Assembly (NCBI GenBank): GCA_030267565.1
Contig: BRXU01000016.1
Coordinates: 2,002,501 to 2,066,500, forward strand
Direction of reading: 5' to 3'
Length of the DNA stretch: 64,000 nt
From: Pleodorina starrii
Taxonomy: Eukaryota > Chlorophyta > Chlorophyceae > Chlamydomonadales > Volvocaceae
Both the position numbers and the translations under genes were made by a program. Of the stretch, positions 1 through 12,200 are shown one piece after another. Within the stretch, counting starts at the first letter, position 1. Every line of letters starts with the position of its first letter. Under the pieces are notes generated by a model, which was not told the origin of the DNA, ran no database searches, and was given only the letters and a program-made list of their open reading frames with translations.

Positions 1-3000
1 CGCCGCCGCCGCCGCTGCGCCGCTGCCTGCTGCGCCACCGGACGAGCCAATGCGATGGGTGGCAGCCGTAGCAGCCGCCGCCGCCGCAGAAGGGGTCGAC
101 GGCGCCGAGACCTCCAGCGCGCCCAGACGTGCCGCCAAGTCGCCGCTTCCACCCAGCGGGGTCGCAGACGCCGCCGCCGTCACTGGAATCGCTGGCATCG
201 CGGGTACCGGCGACTGCAGTTCCGACGTCGCGGCCGCCATCTCGTCCATTTCATCCAGCTCGGCCGGGTGGAACCGGCCCGCGACGCGCGGGTACTGCTG
301 TTGCCTGGCGGCTGCTGCTGCTGCTGCGGCGGCGGCGGCGGCGCTGTCCGCCGTGGGTACGGCGCCGCTGATCCGTGCCGAGGCCATGAGCTGCGCCATG
401 AGTGCGGGCAGCTGCAGGCCGTCGTCCTCCTGCACACATACACACACAGAGGTACACACAGCGGCACACACACAGCGGCACGCACATAAATAACACACAC
501 ACACACACACAAATATTTACGCCTGTATGGCCAAAGAGGAGACCAGTACATGTGAAGGGACCAAGCTGGGGTGGGGGGCGGGGGGCCAGAGGAGGCTGCC
601 CCGCCAACCGCAGCGGAGGCAACCAGGAGCCGCAGTGAGAGCAGTGGGCAGCAAGAGCAGGGGGGCCGCCCCAGAGGGAGGGAGGGAGGAGGCCCGCACC
701 CACCCATCCCTGGAGTGCAACAATGGAGTTCCGGGCGCGGGTAAACGACGTGTCGTACCTCCACTCGTACGGTGCTCCAGCCGGCGACCCGCGGGACGAT
801 CTGCTGCAGCGCGTCCAGGGGCTTGTCGGGCAGCTGAACGCCGGACCACTCCATCACCTGGTTTGGTTTGGTTTGAGAGGGGTAATCGTTCGGGTAGGGG
901 TGATTTCTGATCTCCTAATTGCTGTCTGGTTCGGTATTTAACACATCCCCACACAACCCACAAAAAAACGCGAACACGCGAGTATAGGAACCCTAAAACA
1001 GCTACAGCTGGACAGCTGGTGTGGGAAAATAAACCCAAAGTTACAGCCGTACTGTACTGCGCCGATTCTGCGGTGGTCTGGTCCCGACCCGGTGCCACCG
1101 CTGAACATTTCCCACGTGTCCAGGTACCGTACTCGGGTCGTACTCGGCGGGGACGTCTACTGCGCCCCATTTCCCCCGCCCCCCCCCCCCCGTGGATGCA
1201 CTTTCCTGCTGCAGACCTGCAGACCTGCTCGGCTGGCAGCTGGTGGCTACAGCTAATATGCGCGCGCACAACTGAACACCCACCCACCGAGTTGAATGAG
1301 GCCGCGTCCGGACACAGCAGCAGAAAGCGCCGATGCTGCAGCGCCGTACAAGGGGCAGAGCGACGCGGATGGGTCAGGAGAGGAGAACAGAGAAGGAAGG
1401 TAGGGCCAGCGGGAAGGGGTTATTGTGCCGGTATGGGTGCAATGCGAAACGGGTATTGGTTGGAATTGGAACGGGGGAAGGGGTGCCCGGTAGTGCCCAG
1501 TGGTTCGACGGGTAGCTGTCCTCCCGAGGCATCAGTGCCCTGCCCCTGCCCCTGCCCCTGCCCCTGCCCCTGCCCCTGCCCCTGCCCCTGCCCCTGCCCC
1601 TGCCCCTGCCCCTGCCCCTGCCCCTGCCCTTCGCCCCTGCCCCTGCCCTTCGCCCCTTTCCCTCCCCCCCCACCTGCGGCGTGGGGCAGTGCCCGGGCAG
1701 CTGCAGGCCGTTGCCGAAGAGCGAGATGACGTCATCGCAGTCCATGTGGCCCGGCAGACCCGACACCACCACCTGCACACCGCAACACGACGCAATGCAA
1801 TGCAACACAGCGCAGCACGCAGCACGCAGTGCAATGCCATGTAACACCTCGAGAGCCAATGTGGACAGCCGAGGGGCGGGATCGGCGTGTATGCGCAACA
1901 TAGCGCTCGCGTCTTGCGGCGCGGGATTCTGGGTGCGACCCTTGGTGCCGCCCTTTCAGGGGACTCTGGCGTTAATATCGCGCCATTTACCCCAGGTGCC
2001 CCCTCCCCTTCATGGAGAGACGTGTTCTCTCCACGGTCCCTCTCCCTCTCCCACCTTCCTGCCCTCCTACTACTGCTCACCCCGGCCCCGCGGGCAGCAC
2101 TCGCCAGCCACCGTCCCCCCCCTCCCGGCCCCATGCTCCATCCCGCCCTCTCCTCTCCTTTGACGCGCCTCCCCTCTCTTCTCTTCCCTTCTCTTCCCTT
2201 CCCCTCCCTCCCCTTCCCTTCCCTCCTCCGCGCCCCCTCCCCCTCCATCCATCCCACATCGCCGGCCCCTCTCCTCAGTCCTCACCCGCCGCACTCGGGG
2301 TCCCGCCTCCCGACTGCGGCCTCCCGGAGGTGAGGAGCCACCGCCAGGTGCCAGGCTGCTGGGGGCCGCCAGGCTGCTGGGAGCCGCCGCCCCTGGGCCG
2401 CCGCCTCCGTGTGCAGCCCCAGGCCAGGACTGCAGCACCACCTGTCGCCCAGGCCATGGCAGGAAAGGAAAACGGAATGCGGCAACCGACGTCAGCAACA
2501 CGCCGTTCCCGGCTGCATCGCACGACATGCGCCAACTGTTGTCAGGCAAGGCAAGAGGCTGCCCGCTAGCAGCCCGAACTCTATTCCGCTTACGGGTTGA
2601 CCCTCAGGGGTCGCGAGGCGCTTGGACAGCGAAGAAACATCACATACACACACAGTCGCCCGCCCGCCCGCCCGCACGCACGCACGCAGCGCCGTCTGCA
2701 GACGCACGCACGCGGCCCCACTACTCAACACACACACAAACACACACACAACGCCCTCTCACTCACAGTCAGCTGCCTCCAGGTGTCCGCCCCGCTGCGC
2801 GTCAGCGGCGGCGCGAACAACCGCCGTCCGTTCAGCGCCAGGGCCGCCGCCACGTCTCGCTCCGAGGTGCACCGCACCACCGCCACCGCCGGGCCCTGCC
2901 CCGAGACAGCGCTCTGCCGGACCTTCGGCTGCCGCTGCTGCTGCTGCTCTTGTTGTTGCTGTTGTTGCTGTTGTTGTTGTTGCTGCTGCTGGTGCTGGTG

Positions 3001-5346
3001 CTCCCGGGCGGCGGCGGCCAGCAGCGGTGCGGGCACGGCGGTGTGAGGGTTGACCAGTCGGCCGGCAAGCAGCAGCGTGGCCAGGGCCTGCAGCCAGCAA
3101 CAAGCAGGAAGGGTGGCAGTGGCAGGAGAGATGCCGCATCGATGGGTCGGAAAGGCGACGCGCGCGTGTGCGCACTGGGCAGGTTCCGGGTGGGGTCGCT
3201 GCTGCTGCTGCTGCTGCTGCCGCCGCACGCAGCGCACCTGGCTGCACCAGCAGTACCGTACAAGCACATCACGCGGGGGCGGGAGCTGGAAAGAAGCCTC
3301 GGCTCGCATTGCTTGCCCTGGCCCTGAGACCCCCCCTCCGGCCCGGCGAGCATTTCCCGCACTGGCACCACCGCACCAGCGCCCCGCCCGTGGGGCCCAG
3401 CCACTTCTCCCTCGAGGTGGTGCCGCGCGCGCGTACCTCGGGGTTGTGGGGCGCGGGTGCCGACAGCAGCACCCGCCAGCAGCTCGTCGCATCGTCGCTG
3501 CGGACGCCTGTCCGCCAGGGGAGATGGGCCAAGCCGCCCAGCCGGTTGGTTGGCGTCCGGGGTCAGGCCAGGCGCAAATGTTCAGGCACGGGTGACGGAG
3601 CTGGACTTTGGGGATGGATGCGCATGGGGGGCGGCAGTCGGGAACGCGCCGGCTTGTTGTCAGCCATACCTGCCCACCGGATCCTGTCCGCCGCAGGATT
3701 GAGAGTTGCCACAGGAAGGTGCGGGGCCAGCTGAACCTCAGCCGCAGCTGCAGCGCGCAGCGGTTGAGTGCCCGGGCCGCGCAGCCATTGCGAGAGCTGC
3801 CAAACCGGTCCCCGGGTCCCCGGGTCACAGACCGCCGCAGCCGCAGCCGCAGCCGCGGGGCCCCGCCTCCGTCGGCTCACACAGGACTAAGCCACCGCCC
3901 TCCCTCCCTCCCTCCGCTCCACACCACCTCACCCACATGGCGCCTGTCAGCCACACGTGCCTCTGCTGCACCCTCCCCTCCCCTCACGTACTTACCCGCA
4001 TGTCCGCCGGCCGCCTCGGCCCGCTGGCCAGTAGGACCCGCACGCCCCGCCGCCGCCGCCGCCGCCGCACGCTTCGCCACCCGCCTCGCCCGCGGGCCCT
4101 GCTGCTGCAGCCCCTGCTGCTGCAGCCGCTGCTGCTGGCTCCAGCTCCAGCTCGAGCCGGAGCCCCCCGCCTGCGCTCCTTGCGTCCACGCGGCTGCGTC
4201 CCCGAGGGACAGGCCCATCAGCCCCCGGGGCAGCCACTCCTGCAGGCCGCCCTCGCCCTCATCCTGCTCGTCGTCTTCGGCTTCGTTCCGCAGCGCGACA
4301 TCACCCGGCTCCCCATCGTCATCATCACCTGGCAAGCCGGGCGGCCACCCCGCGGAGTCGACATCGACCTGGTCCAGGGCCGCGGCCAACGCCTGGAGGC
4401 CTGCGAGTGTTTGTGAAGCAGATGGCGCCCCCGTGCCGGTGGCCCGGTGCGATGCACCGGCGCGAGTTGGTGAGATTCAGGGCACACGATTCAGGGCAAC
4501 CGAATCAGGGCACCACGATTCAGGGCACGATTCGAGAGCCAGGCGGAGGGGCGGGAATGCGGCCGGCCGGGATGGGCGAGGGGCAAAGCCTGCACCGTCG
4601 CAGCAATCGCGGAACCGGGGCGGACAACAAGATGGGCGATCCGGTCCCCGTGGAGGCGGAGACGACCCGTGGGTCAGTCAGGCGGGAGAGCCCAGCCCCC
4701 GTGTGCCCCACGCAGGTTGGGACGGGGATCAGGTCCGGGCACACGTACCGAACAGTGCGCTGTCGCCCACATCGCTTTCGTCCCTGGCGGCCGCCGCTGC
4801 TCCCCCATCGGCTCGCTGCAGCCCTCCTGACCAGTCTGCTGGACCACTGCCCGGAGGACTGCGAGCGCCCGCGTCTGCAGCATGGCTCCTCGGCCAGGGC
4901 GGCGGCGGTGGCGCTCCTCCGCGGTCCTGCCAGCCAGCTGCAGCAACCCGGTCGCTGGCCGCCATGCCTCCGCTGCTGCCCGCCCCAGCAGCACCGGCGC
5001 CAGCATCGCCGCCGTCGCCGCTGCGCGTGTGGCTCTGCAGGGGCCGGCCCTCAGCGCCGCGGACGGCTTCACCCAAGGTGTCGGCGGCCGCCCCCGCGTC
5101 AGCGGCGGCTGCAGCCACTTCGGGTCCGCCTCCCAGCTCCTCGACCCCGGGATCGTCATCGGGAAGGAGCAGCAGGCTGATGAGCTGATCCAGGGCGTTG
5201 GGGCCGCTGTCCTCGGGGGCTGCGGCCGCCGCCGCGTCATCGGACCGACCCGTGGGTCTCGGGTCTGGGACGCCCGGCGCGTCGCCCTCCGGGCCGCCGC
5301 TGGTAGTGACGCCGCCAGGGCGGTCGGGTGGCGGTGGCCACGTCAC
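1..5346 (-). CDS. Alanine/glutamine-rich putative RNA-binding (RRM-like) protein, partial
   Basis: A multi-exon minus-strand gene whose 3' end lies off the left edge. Exon-like blocks bounded by good splice signals are near 4748-5346, 3996-4401 (acidic DDDD and EDDEQDE stretch), 3675-3735, 3480-3528, 2765-3080, 1710-1790, 792-862 and 1-434. The 2765-3080 block has a polyQ run followed by AVVRCTSERDVAAALALNG, which resembles the last half of an RRM. The 1710-1790 block reads VVVSGLPGHMDCDDVISLFG, which resembles the first strand and helix of another RRM. The last block is Ala-rich with acidic AELDEMDEM. The start codon is not resolved; the frame stays open upstream of 5346 and an ATG in another frame lies near 5550. 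Between 3430 and 3300 the phase does not close, so one exon is wrong or missing. A splicing factor is possible but I do not recognise the family. Seen: coding blocks and RRM-like strands. Inferred: RNA binding. Confidence 0.5.
427..516. repeat. CA-rich microsatellite in intron
   Basis: A run of (CA)n and CAGCGGCACACA units directly upstream of the acceptor of the last exon of the left-edge gene. Similar CA/TG stretches occur at 2640-2760, 7, 28560-28580 and 56920-56950, always in introns. Confidence 0.8.
1538..1630. repeat. CCCCTG hexanucleotide tandem repeat
   Basis: About fifteen nearly perfect head-to-tail copies of a CCCCTG unit lie in what I read as an intron of the left-edge gene, just downstream (minus sense) of the VVVSGLPG exon. 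Translated on either strand it gives long Pro-Ala or Gly-Ala runs; these are not real proteins. Confidence 0.9.
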
Positions 5347-6424
5347 GATCAGGGGAGCGGAGGGGATGGCAGCAGGGGCGCTGCTGCTTCCAGTGCCGCA
5401 GGGTGGTGGCAGCGCCGGAGGCGGCGTCAGGGTGGTGGCGGGGCTGACGCCCTGGGGCGGGGTCGCGGCGTCTGGCGGCTTGAGGTCAGTTGCTGGGATG
5501 GAGCGACGGCGCGAGGGCGCGTGTCTGTTGCTGATGCAGCCACGTCCATGTGGGGGACCTGTGCGTGTGGGGGTGGGGGTGGTTTTGGCACTGTGGGACT
5601 TTCCGCGTGCCGCGCCGGTCAGGAGCTGGCGTAATGAGGGGTGCGATGGTGTGTTGATTGATCACGGGGCAGCAGACGGGAGCGGATACTCGTAAGGCTT
5701 GGCATCATTCCCTGTCCTCTCGTTCCCTCTCGTTCCCCTCAACAGTGCCCCTAGTGGCCCACTAGCGCCACCGCCCGCCCGAGGCAACAGCGTGTAGCTC
5801 CCGCGTCGTGCGCCCCACCTGCACTGCGCCCAGTAATGTCGGTGCTCAGGGAGCCAACCGTGAAAACCAGCCCAAGCCCATTTTGAAGGCACGTCGTCGC
5901 CACTTCCGAAACGACCGTTCCATGCGGTTTTTTGGGGTCCTCAGGGGCACTAACGTGAGCTTCCAGCGGTGAAGCGGCTGCAGAACGGGCAGTGAGGCGG
6001 GGCTTTCAGCATGCAACAGTGTCGGAGGGCCAGAACCCTCACATACGACGTGTGTCCGTCGTTAAATGACCATCCAGCTTACAAAAGACGAAATCCAGCA
6101 TGCAGTTTGGGGGCTGCACCGGCTCCATTTTTGCTGTGCGCACTTGGCGGTAAAGTGGAAACGGGTCCTGTATGTGATAGGCCCAGTTGAATGCGTTCAG
6201 GACGCTACATGATGCACAGTTACTTTGTAAGCTGTGACAAGTTCCTCTGTTGCAGGCGAACGCGTCAATGCTCAAGCTCCGAAACCCACGGCCCCTCTTG
6301 CGCCCCGCTCGATTTCTTAAGTTTTGAGTGAAGCAAGCAGCATCGCAACAAGCAGTGTCACGAATAATCGAGCATACAAGTTACAGCATCTTCACTCGTT
6401 GAGTCGCCACAACAAGTTGCAAAG
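5347..6424. promoter_or_regulatory. Divergent intergenic region between the left-edge gene and CURT1
   Basis: About 1.1 kb lying between the 5' end of the minus-strand left-edge gene and the CURT1 start codon. It probably holds both promoters and 5' leaders. Base composition falls towards AT near 6300-6420. I see no convincing TATA box, tandem repeat or open frame. The boundary on the left side is uncertain because the start codon of that gene is not resolved. Confidence 0.5.
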
Positions 6425-8090
6425 ATGTCCGCGCTCGCCGTGAAGTCTGCTGCCTCGGGACTCTCCGCCCGCAGGTATACCTTTCTTGCAGCGACATACT
6501 TCAATATTGCCCCCTACGTTTAGCTGGTCGTGACGGTTTAGCCCTTCCATTTGAACTCCTGGCGTTTGCAGGACTGTGTCGCGTGCGGCACTCCCGGCCC
6601 CTCTGCCGAGGCGTAAGTATGCTGCAAGTGTGTCCGGTGCGGCGGTCTCTGAGGTCTGCAGTTGTGGTTGCCGATACCTGCCAGATGATCAATCAGCCAA
6701 GTTTCATCCCGTCGGCTGTATGTCTTTGCATACTTTGATGCACGCTTTGATATGTGGCAGCGTTTGCAAAAGGGAAACACGCGCAAAACAAGCGGACTCA
6801 TGGCTCTTACTGCCGGGCTTCACAGGTGTTGTTCGCGTCCGTTCGGAGCCGGAGAGCAGCACGCCCAGCTCGACTTCGTCTGACGAGACTATGCAGAAGC
6901 TGCAGGCTCAGGCGACGGATGCTCTGAAGTTCGTGCAGGTGCGCTCGTTCAGGGTTCCTTCCGTCATAGATCGTTTGGAGCTTATGGCTCGTCGACCTCT
7001 TACTGTTACTTCAATGAGTAGCGCATGCGCCACTTATCATTATTCGCGAAACGAAGACCGCCAGTATGTCAGCGACTTGTGTTTTGAGACCCCGGTACCT
7101 CACTGTGCCATTACAGAGCAAGTGGGAGAGCACCGAGAACTCGGAGAAGCCCGCTGCCATTGCTATTATTGTGTAAGTGTTGGTTGTGTATACGTTTCGA
7201 TATGGGCATACCCCGTGGCTGGAAGGCATGTGCGTGCCTTGTGTTGTTGTTGTAAAGCGTGCGCCCGCTGAGAACGTTGTAGATATTAGTGTATTGTTGG
7301 ATGCGGTGGCTGGGGTATTCTCCGGCATCACCACGAACCAACCCCTGACAAACCGACCTCTCAGTCAGCTTCGGTACGGCGAGGAAGGATGCCGCCTGCA
7401 TACATGTCACTGCTGATCTGCGTCGTCAGGAAGGGTTCCAGGAGGCCCATTTACGCCGGCCGAATTCTGTGAGCGCTGGAACTCCCAAACCCGTGACGCA
7501 TGCGGCAGAGTATCCAGATCCAAGGAATGTGTTGAGGCCTTCGAGCTCCGAAGGATTGTTTGGTGTCGCTCAGCTTGCTGTCTTGCCTCTTGGCCTCCCC
7601 TGACACCCACGATTATGCTTCTGGGATTGTCTCGACTCTGACGGCAACATGTTACCTGGCCTTCTGTCTAATGTACAGGGGTGTCGTCGTTGCCCAGATT
7701 GCTGTGGGAGCGACAATTGACGCGATCGATAAGATCCCCGTGGTAAGCATACACGCTGTAGCTTCGACGGTACCTGGGACCCCGCATACTCCGTCAAGTG
7801 CTGAACGGCGTTTACCTACTCTTTGCAGGTTAACAAGGGCCTGCAGCTGATTGGCGTCGCCGTGACCGCCCTCTTTGCCTACCGCTACTTCACCGATCCG
7901 TCTGAGAGGTACGTTGCGACACAAAAGCGGCACGGGACGGCCTTAGGACTGAGCGTGCTCTTAGTCCAGGGGTGCCAAACACAGCAGGCTCGCTTGCCTC
8001 ATGGTGCTCATACTACCTAACCCCCCTTGCAGGGAGAGCGTCAAGAAGAGCGTTGATGCCTTCGTCAAGAGCGTGACCGGCGAGAAGTGA
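6425..8090 (+). CDS. CURT1: CURT1-family thylakoid membrane curvature protein, chloroplast precursor
   Basis: CURT1 proteins oligomerise at grana margins and bend thylakoid membranes. Seven exons close in phase: 6425-6474, 6572-6612, 6826-6938, 7117-7172, 7679-7742, 7829-7908 and 8033-8090, all with GT-AG introns, giving 153 residues. Residues 1-35 are Ser/Ala/Arg-rich without acidic residues, as in a chloroplast transit peptide. Next comes a Ser/Thr/Glu linker and an amphipathic helix (about 50-68). The family signature follows: SKWES..EKPAA, a first membrane segment (about 79-98), the loop AIDKIPVVNKG, a second membrane segment (about 114-130) ending FAYRYF, and a basic/amphipathic C-terminal helix ending VTGEK. 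Length and order match plant and cyanobacterial CURT1. It is the only recognised plus-strand gene. A broken copy of its last exons lies at 16810-17077. Which CURT1 paralogue this is cannot be said from here. Confidence 0.95.
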
Positions 8091-8325
8091 GCACCTGTAC
8101 CAACATGCGACCATTGACAGGAGGAGTTTGCCGTCCTGTTATAAAGTACCTTCGCTGGTTACGTGAGCAGATGCGCACGAGACGTTAGAGAGGGCACCAT
8201 GTGTGCTCACGCACGGTGGGCGAAGTACTCACGCTGTATAATCAATGCCAGTGCAAGCGAATATGACTGGTGGAGACGATGTATGGCAGCAGCTTGGATG
8301 CTTGTTCAGGATATTCGTTTTATGG

Positions 8326-8330
8326 TGTAA
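8326..8330 (+). terminator. Candidate polyadenylation signal for CURT1
   Basis: TGTAA, the usual green-algal (Chlamydomonas) polyadenylation motif, 236 nt after the CURT1 stop. A second TGTAA is at 8517-8521. Either could be used. Confidence 0.5.
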
Positions 8331-9224
8331 CGTCTTTCGGCGCCGTGTTTTGCTTGGCGCTATCAATTTTCCCCTTCTCGCTTGCCGAGCGCGCTCGGAC
8401 CGAATTTTTTTCGCGGGGAACTTGATTTTTAATCGGACCATTTAATCTTGGCCTGGTCACAGCAATTATTTGGGGGAGGGATTTGCTTGTGGGGCCGCCC
8501 ATTGTTGCCCCTCTCGTGTAATTATTACGCAGCTCTCCGCCCCAAACAGAACCGAGTGACTGTGTATTCAAATGCGTCCGATTACAGTTGATTGCAGTAA
8601 CGCACGTCCGGTGCACTTGCACGGTGACACACGGATAGCCGCGGCGCGCGTCGCTGTCAACTCCCGTACTAACAGCACTTACTATGGTTGGCTCACGCCA
8701 GGCCTAAGCCCCTCACAAAAAGACACGTCCTAAATGCCATCTAGTATCGGGTTTGCCGTTTGGCTGGCATAAGGACAAAGCCAAGTCACCGCAAAGTCAT
8801 CGTCAGTCCAGTCAGTGCCTAAAATTTTCACTTTACAGTGCTGCCGTTCAAGCTCCGCATGGAAGTTGAGCCAGCCTGAGACCCGTTTGTTAGCGCCCCC
8901 GAAACGTGCCACGTCGCTCGAAACACTCATTCACAGGACACACGCGGTAAGAAAACCCAAGAGTCCATGTCCTGAACGCCCGCCTAACCTCGAGGGGCGA
9001 CGCCACAAAACTGGCATGCTTTTACATTTAACCCAGCAGCAAAAGACCCAGATAGCCCAAACACTCCACACAGCGCAGATCCCGTTGCCAATCATACTTC
9101 GGTTCTATGATCTATGAAACGTGCTCGCAGGCTTAACCGTAGCCAGATGCGTACGCATCCGGTCAGCATATGTCCGTGCGACGCCCCTGTCAAGATCCAG
9201 CAAAGCAGAACGCTGCAGTCCGTT

Positions 9225-9229
9225 TTACA
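9225..9229 (-). terminator. Candidate polyadenylation signal for the HECT gene
   Basis: TGTAA on the minus strand about 40 nt after the HECT stop codon. The copy at 9022-9026, about 240 nt downstream, is at a more usual distance for an algal 3' untranslated region and may be the real one. Confidence 0.35.
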
Positions 9230-9268
9230 TCCACACTAGCAGGCTCCATGTTGCCACGGAAAGCCCGC

Positions 9269-12200
9269 TCAGGAGAGCGCCATGTACCCCTGCCCGATGG
9301 TGATGGCGCAGAGGATCTTCTCGCGCAGCTCCTCGCGCGACACGTACCGCGGTAAGTCCAGCTGCCGGAAGCAGGTGTGGGCCGCCGGCAGGCGGGCTGT
9401 TGTGTCGTTTGGATCGTACATGCGCTCTACAGCCACCATGTGGAACGCAGGGTCCATGGAGCCAAAACCCTCCGCCGGCATGCCGTCCGAGCCCGACCAG
9501 AACTGCAGCAGCTGGCGGCGCTGCACGTCGTCGAACGACTCGGCCACGTCCCAGAACCACGAAATAATCTCCTCCTTGCCTGTGTAGCCGTCCTCGTACC
9601 TGCGGAACACGGAAGCAACCAGAAACCAGGTTAGCTGTGTGCAAAAGGATCGCAAAGCGAAGCCGTCGTGGCAAAGATAAGAAAACCCGTAAGCCAGGCA
9701 TATGTTTTGCGAGTACGGCCGCTACGGGTTTCAGCAGGGATGCAAGAGCTCCGTAGCACAAGACACTCACTTGCAGTGCCGCTTCAGGTCCTGGATGTCA
9801 ATGCGCTGCTCCCCGCAGACCAGCAGCTGCATCTCCAGGCTGCTGAAGGCGTACTTGTCGAGCAGGTCGCGAGGGATGAGGGAGTGGAAGGCGTCGATGA
9901 GCGCACTCATCTGGGCCTCCACGGCGCCGACGAGCATCTTGTGCGCCTTGAGCAACACGTACTCGCGCTTCGTGGTGTTGGTGACCTTGATGTGCTTGCC
10001 GCCGGGCTTCAGCGGAATGGCGTTGGCGCACACGTCGTCGTTGTCGCAGCACGCGAAGGGCGACGCGGCCGCGGCGGTCGTCGACGCTGTCAGCGTGCTG
10101 GCGTTGGTGGGCGTCGACGCCTCCCCATCGGGCGCAGAGGTTGACGCTGCGGGGATGGGTCGTGACAGTGCGAGGGCAGGAATGTTGGCAGGAATACGGG
10201 ACAGGGGCGTTTTGCACGCGAGTCATCAGCTGCACGGAGGCGCAAGAAACAAAACGGGCCGCCACCCGCCACCAGGTGATCAGGCACGAACGCGGCGAGG
10301 TCGGCGCTTCCCACGCAGCCAATGTCTTGCATTCGCAACAAAGAAGGGCGCACACCTTGCGTCGGAATGCTGGCGCCTGCTCCCGCGAGCGCCGACGCCA
10401 CCTGCGTGGCGCTGCCAGCGGCCGCGTTGGGGTGCTGGAACGCCCACACGAAGTTCTCGAAGATGAGGCCGTCAATGTCCATGGACAGGATGGACATGAG
10501 CGACCGGAACTCCGTGGGGTCCAGCTGCTGCAGGTCCACCAAGCTCAGAGGGTTGCCCAGCAGCAGCTTCCAGAACGGCTCGCACAGCGGCAGGTTGAGC
10601 GTGATGGGGCCCAGCTCCTTGCCGCGCGCTGCGCTCTCCAGGATGGCCTTGGCCATGAACAGCCCCACGAAGGCAAACTTCTTGAGGTGCGCGGGCGAGG
10701 ACGAGGTGGGCGTAACGTACAGCTGGTTGCGCTGCGGCCCGGCAGTGTAGAAAAGCTCCGGCGAGCCACGGGAGATGGCCGAGGAGAGTGTGGAGAACCA
10801 CTCGCGGGTCACGCCGCCGCTGTCCATGCCGGCTTCCCCAATGAAGGTCACCTTGAGCGGCTGGCGCCACACGGCGTGGCCCTTGCCGGCGAAAATGGCA
10901 ACCGAGTCCTTGAAGCAGCGGTTGCGCCGGATCTGAGGGCAGCGCGGGTGACAAGGGACGCAAGGTTGGATGGTTCCAAGGTGGGTTGCTAGTTCCACCA
11001 CCCGCGGCGTATATACCACATTTGTAGTGACTCCACCCAGTACAACAAACGGTCCGGTGAATGGCATTACTGGCGTCGTCCGATAACGTGCCATAATTGT
11101 TCGAACGGGTATGTGCGGTGCCCGCCTGGACAATCATTGACCCGGAGCACGGGCTTCCTGCGTTGAATGTAGATTACTTCAAGCATAGAAACGCAGGGAC
11201 ACCACGCTCGCCCGAGGATTGAACCCACCTCGAGCTTGTGTACTGGCCCGTCCGCCGCCAGCTTCGCGACCTCCTGCAAAAACACCTTGCGCCGCATCCG
11301 GAAGTCCTGCCGCACCCACCGCCGGTGCACCGCGTCCAGCGCACCGCCGCTGGCGGGACCAGGCCCAGCCATTGGCCGCGGTTGCAACGGTAGCATCAGC
11401 ATCTCCTCGACCTGCTCCCAGCTCAGCGTCGCCGCGGAGCCCAGCGACACAAGCCGCGTGCCCAGCTCCTCCAGCGCCGGTAGCACCTCCGCCTCCAGGG
11501 AGGCCACGCCGCCCGGCGCCGTGCATCGCAGCGCCAGCGTTGCGAAGCTCTCCGCCCAGGCCGCCATGTCGGGCGTGTCCGGCAGCCGCGGCACGAGGTT
11601 CCGGAGCGTGCCGGATCCGAGCGCCTCACGCACCGCCGACAGCAGCCCCAGCGGGCCTTGCTCCGTCAGCAGCTGCAGCAGCACGACGCCGAAGGCGTAG
11701 AAGCTCGTTGGCGTGGAGGCGTCCGGCGCGGAGAAGAGCACCGCCGGGTCCGTGTAGGCCATGTCGCAGTGCAGCGGTGTGGGCGGGATTCCCACCGTGC
11801 TGGAGCTGAGCGCGGCCGCGGACGCGTAGCTGCCCCCCATTCCAACAAGCAGGCTTCCACCACCGTCGCCCAGTGGCCCCAAGGCTGCTTCTAGTTGGTT
11901 CAGCAGCACCGGCAGCATGCTGAGTTTGCACTGTTGCGCGTCCACCTGCACGTTTGCCGGGGACACCAGCGAGCGCAGGGCGTGCGGCGAAAGCAGCAGC
12001 ACGCCAGGCTGCTGTTGCTGCTGGGCCGCCGCTACTGAAACGCCGAGCGAGTTCGGCTCCCCTTGAGAGGACGGGCCCGCGCCCACGGCGTCGTCGCGCA
12101 GCCAGACCCCGGGCATCGCGGCCTGGTCCGCCCCTGCGGCAGCGGCTGGCCGCAAGTCCTGCAGGAACGCCAGCGCCTTGCAGATGTCCGAGCCCACCCG

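Larger units (their letters stand above)
8091..9268. other. Convergent 3' intergenic region
   Basis: Holds the 3' untranslated regions of CURT1 (plus) and of the HECT gene (minus). AT-richer than the coding segments. TGTAA motifs occur on plus at 8326 and 8517 and on minus at 8833-8837, 9022-9026 and 9225-9229. No gene-like open frame with splice sites was seen. Confidence 0.6.

Noticed and set aside
1374..2257. Minus-strand frames with long Gly-Ala or Gly-Arg runs
   Set aside because: They come from translating the CCCCTG repeat and flanking intron; only the VVVSGLPG part near 1710-1790 looks coding.
3608..5188. Long plus-strand open frame (526 codons)
   Set aside because: It is antisense to the left-edge gene's exons and is a Ser/Pro/Ala-rich shadow produced by GC-rich codon use.
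11200..11232. tRNA T-loop-like GGTTCAATC on the minus strand
   Set aside because: It is the start of a HECT-gene intron; the flanking bases do not pair as a T stem and no acceptor stem or anticodon arm is seen.
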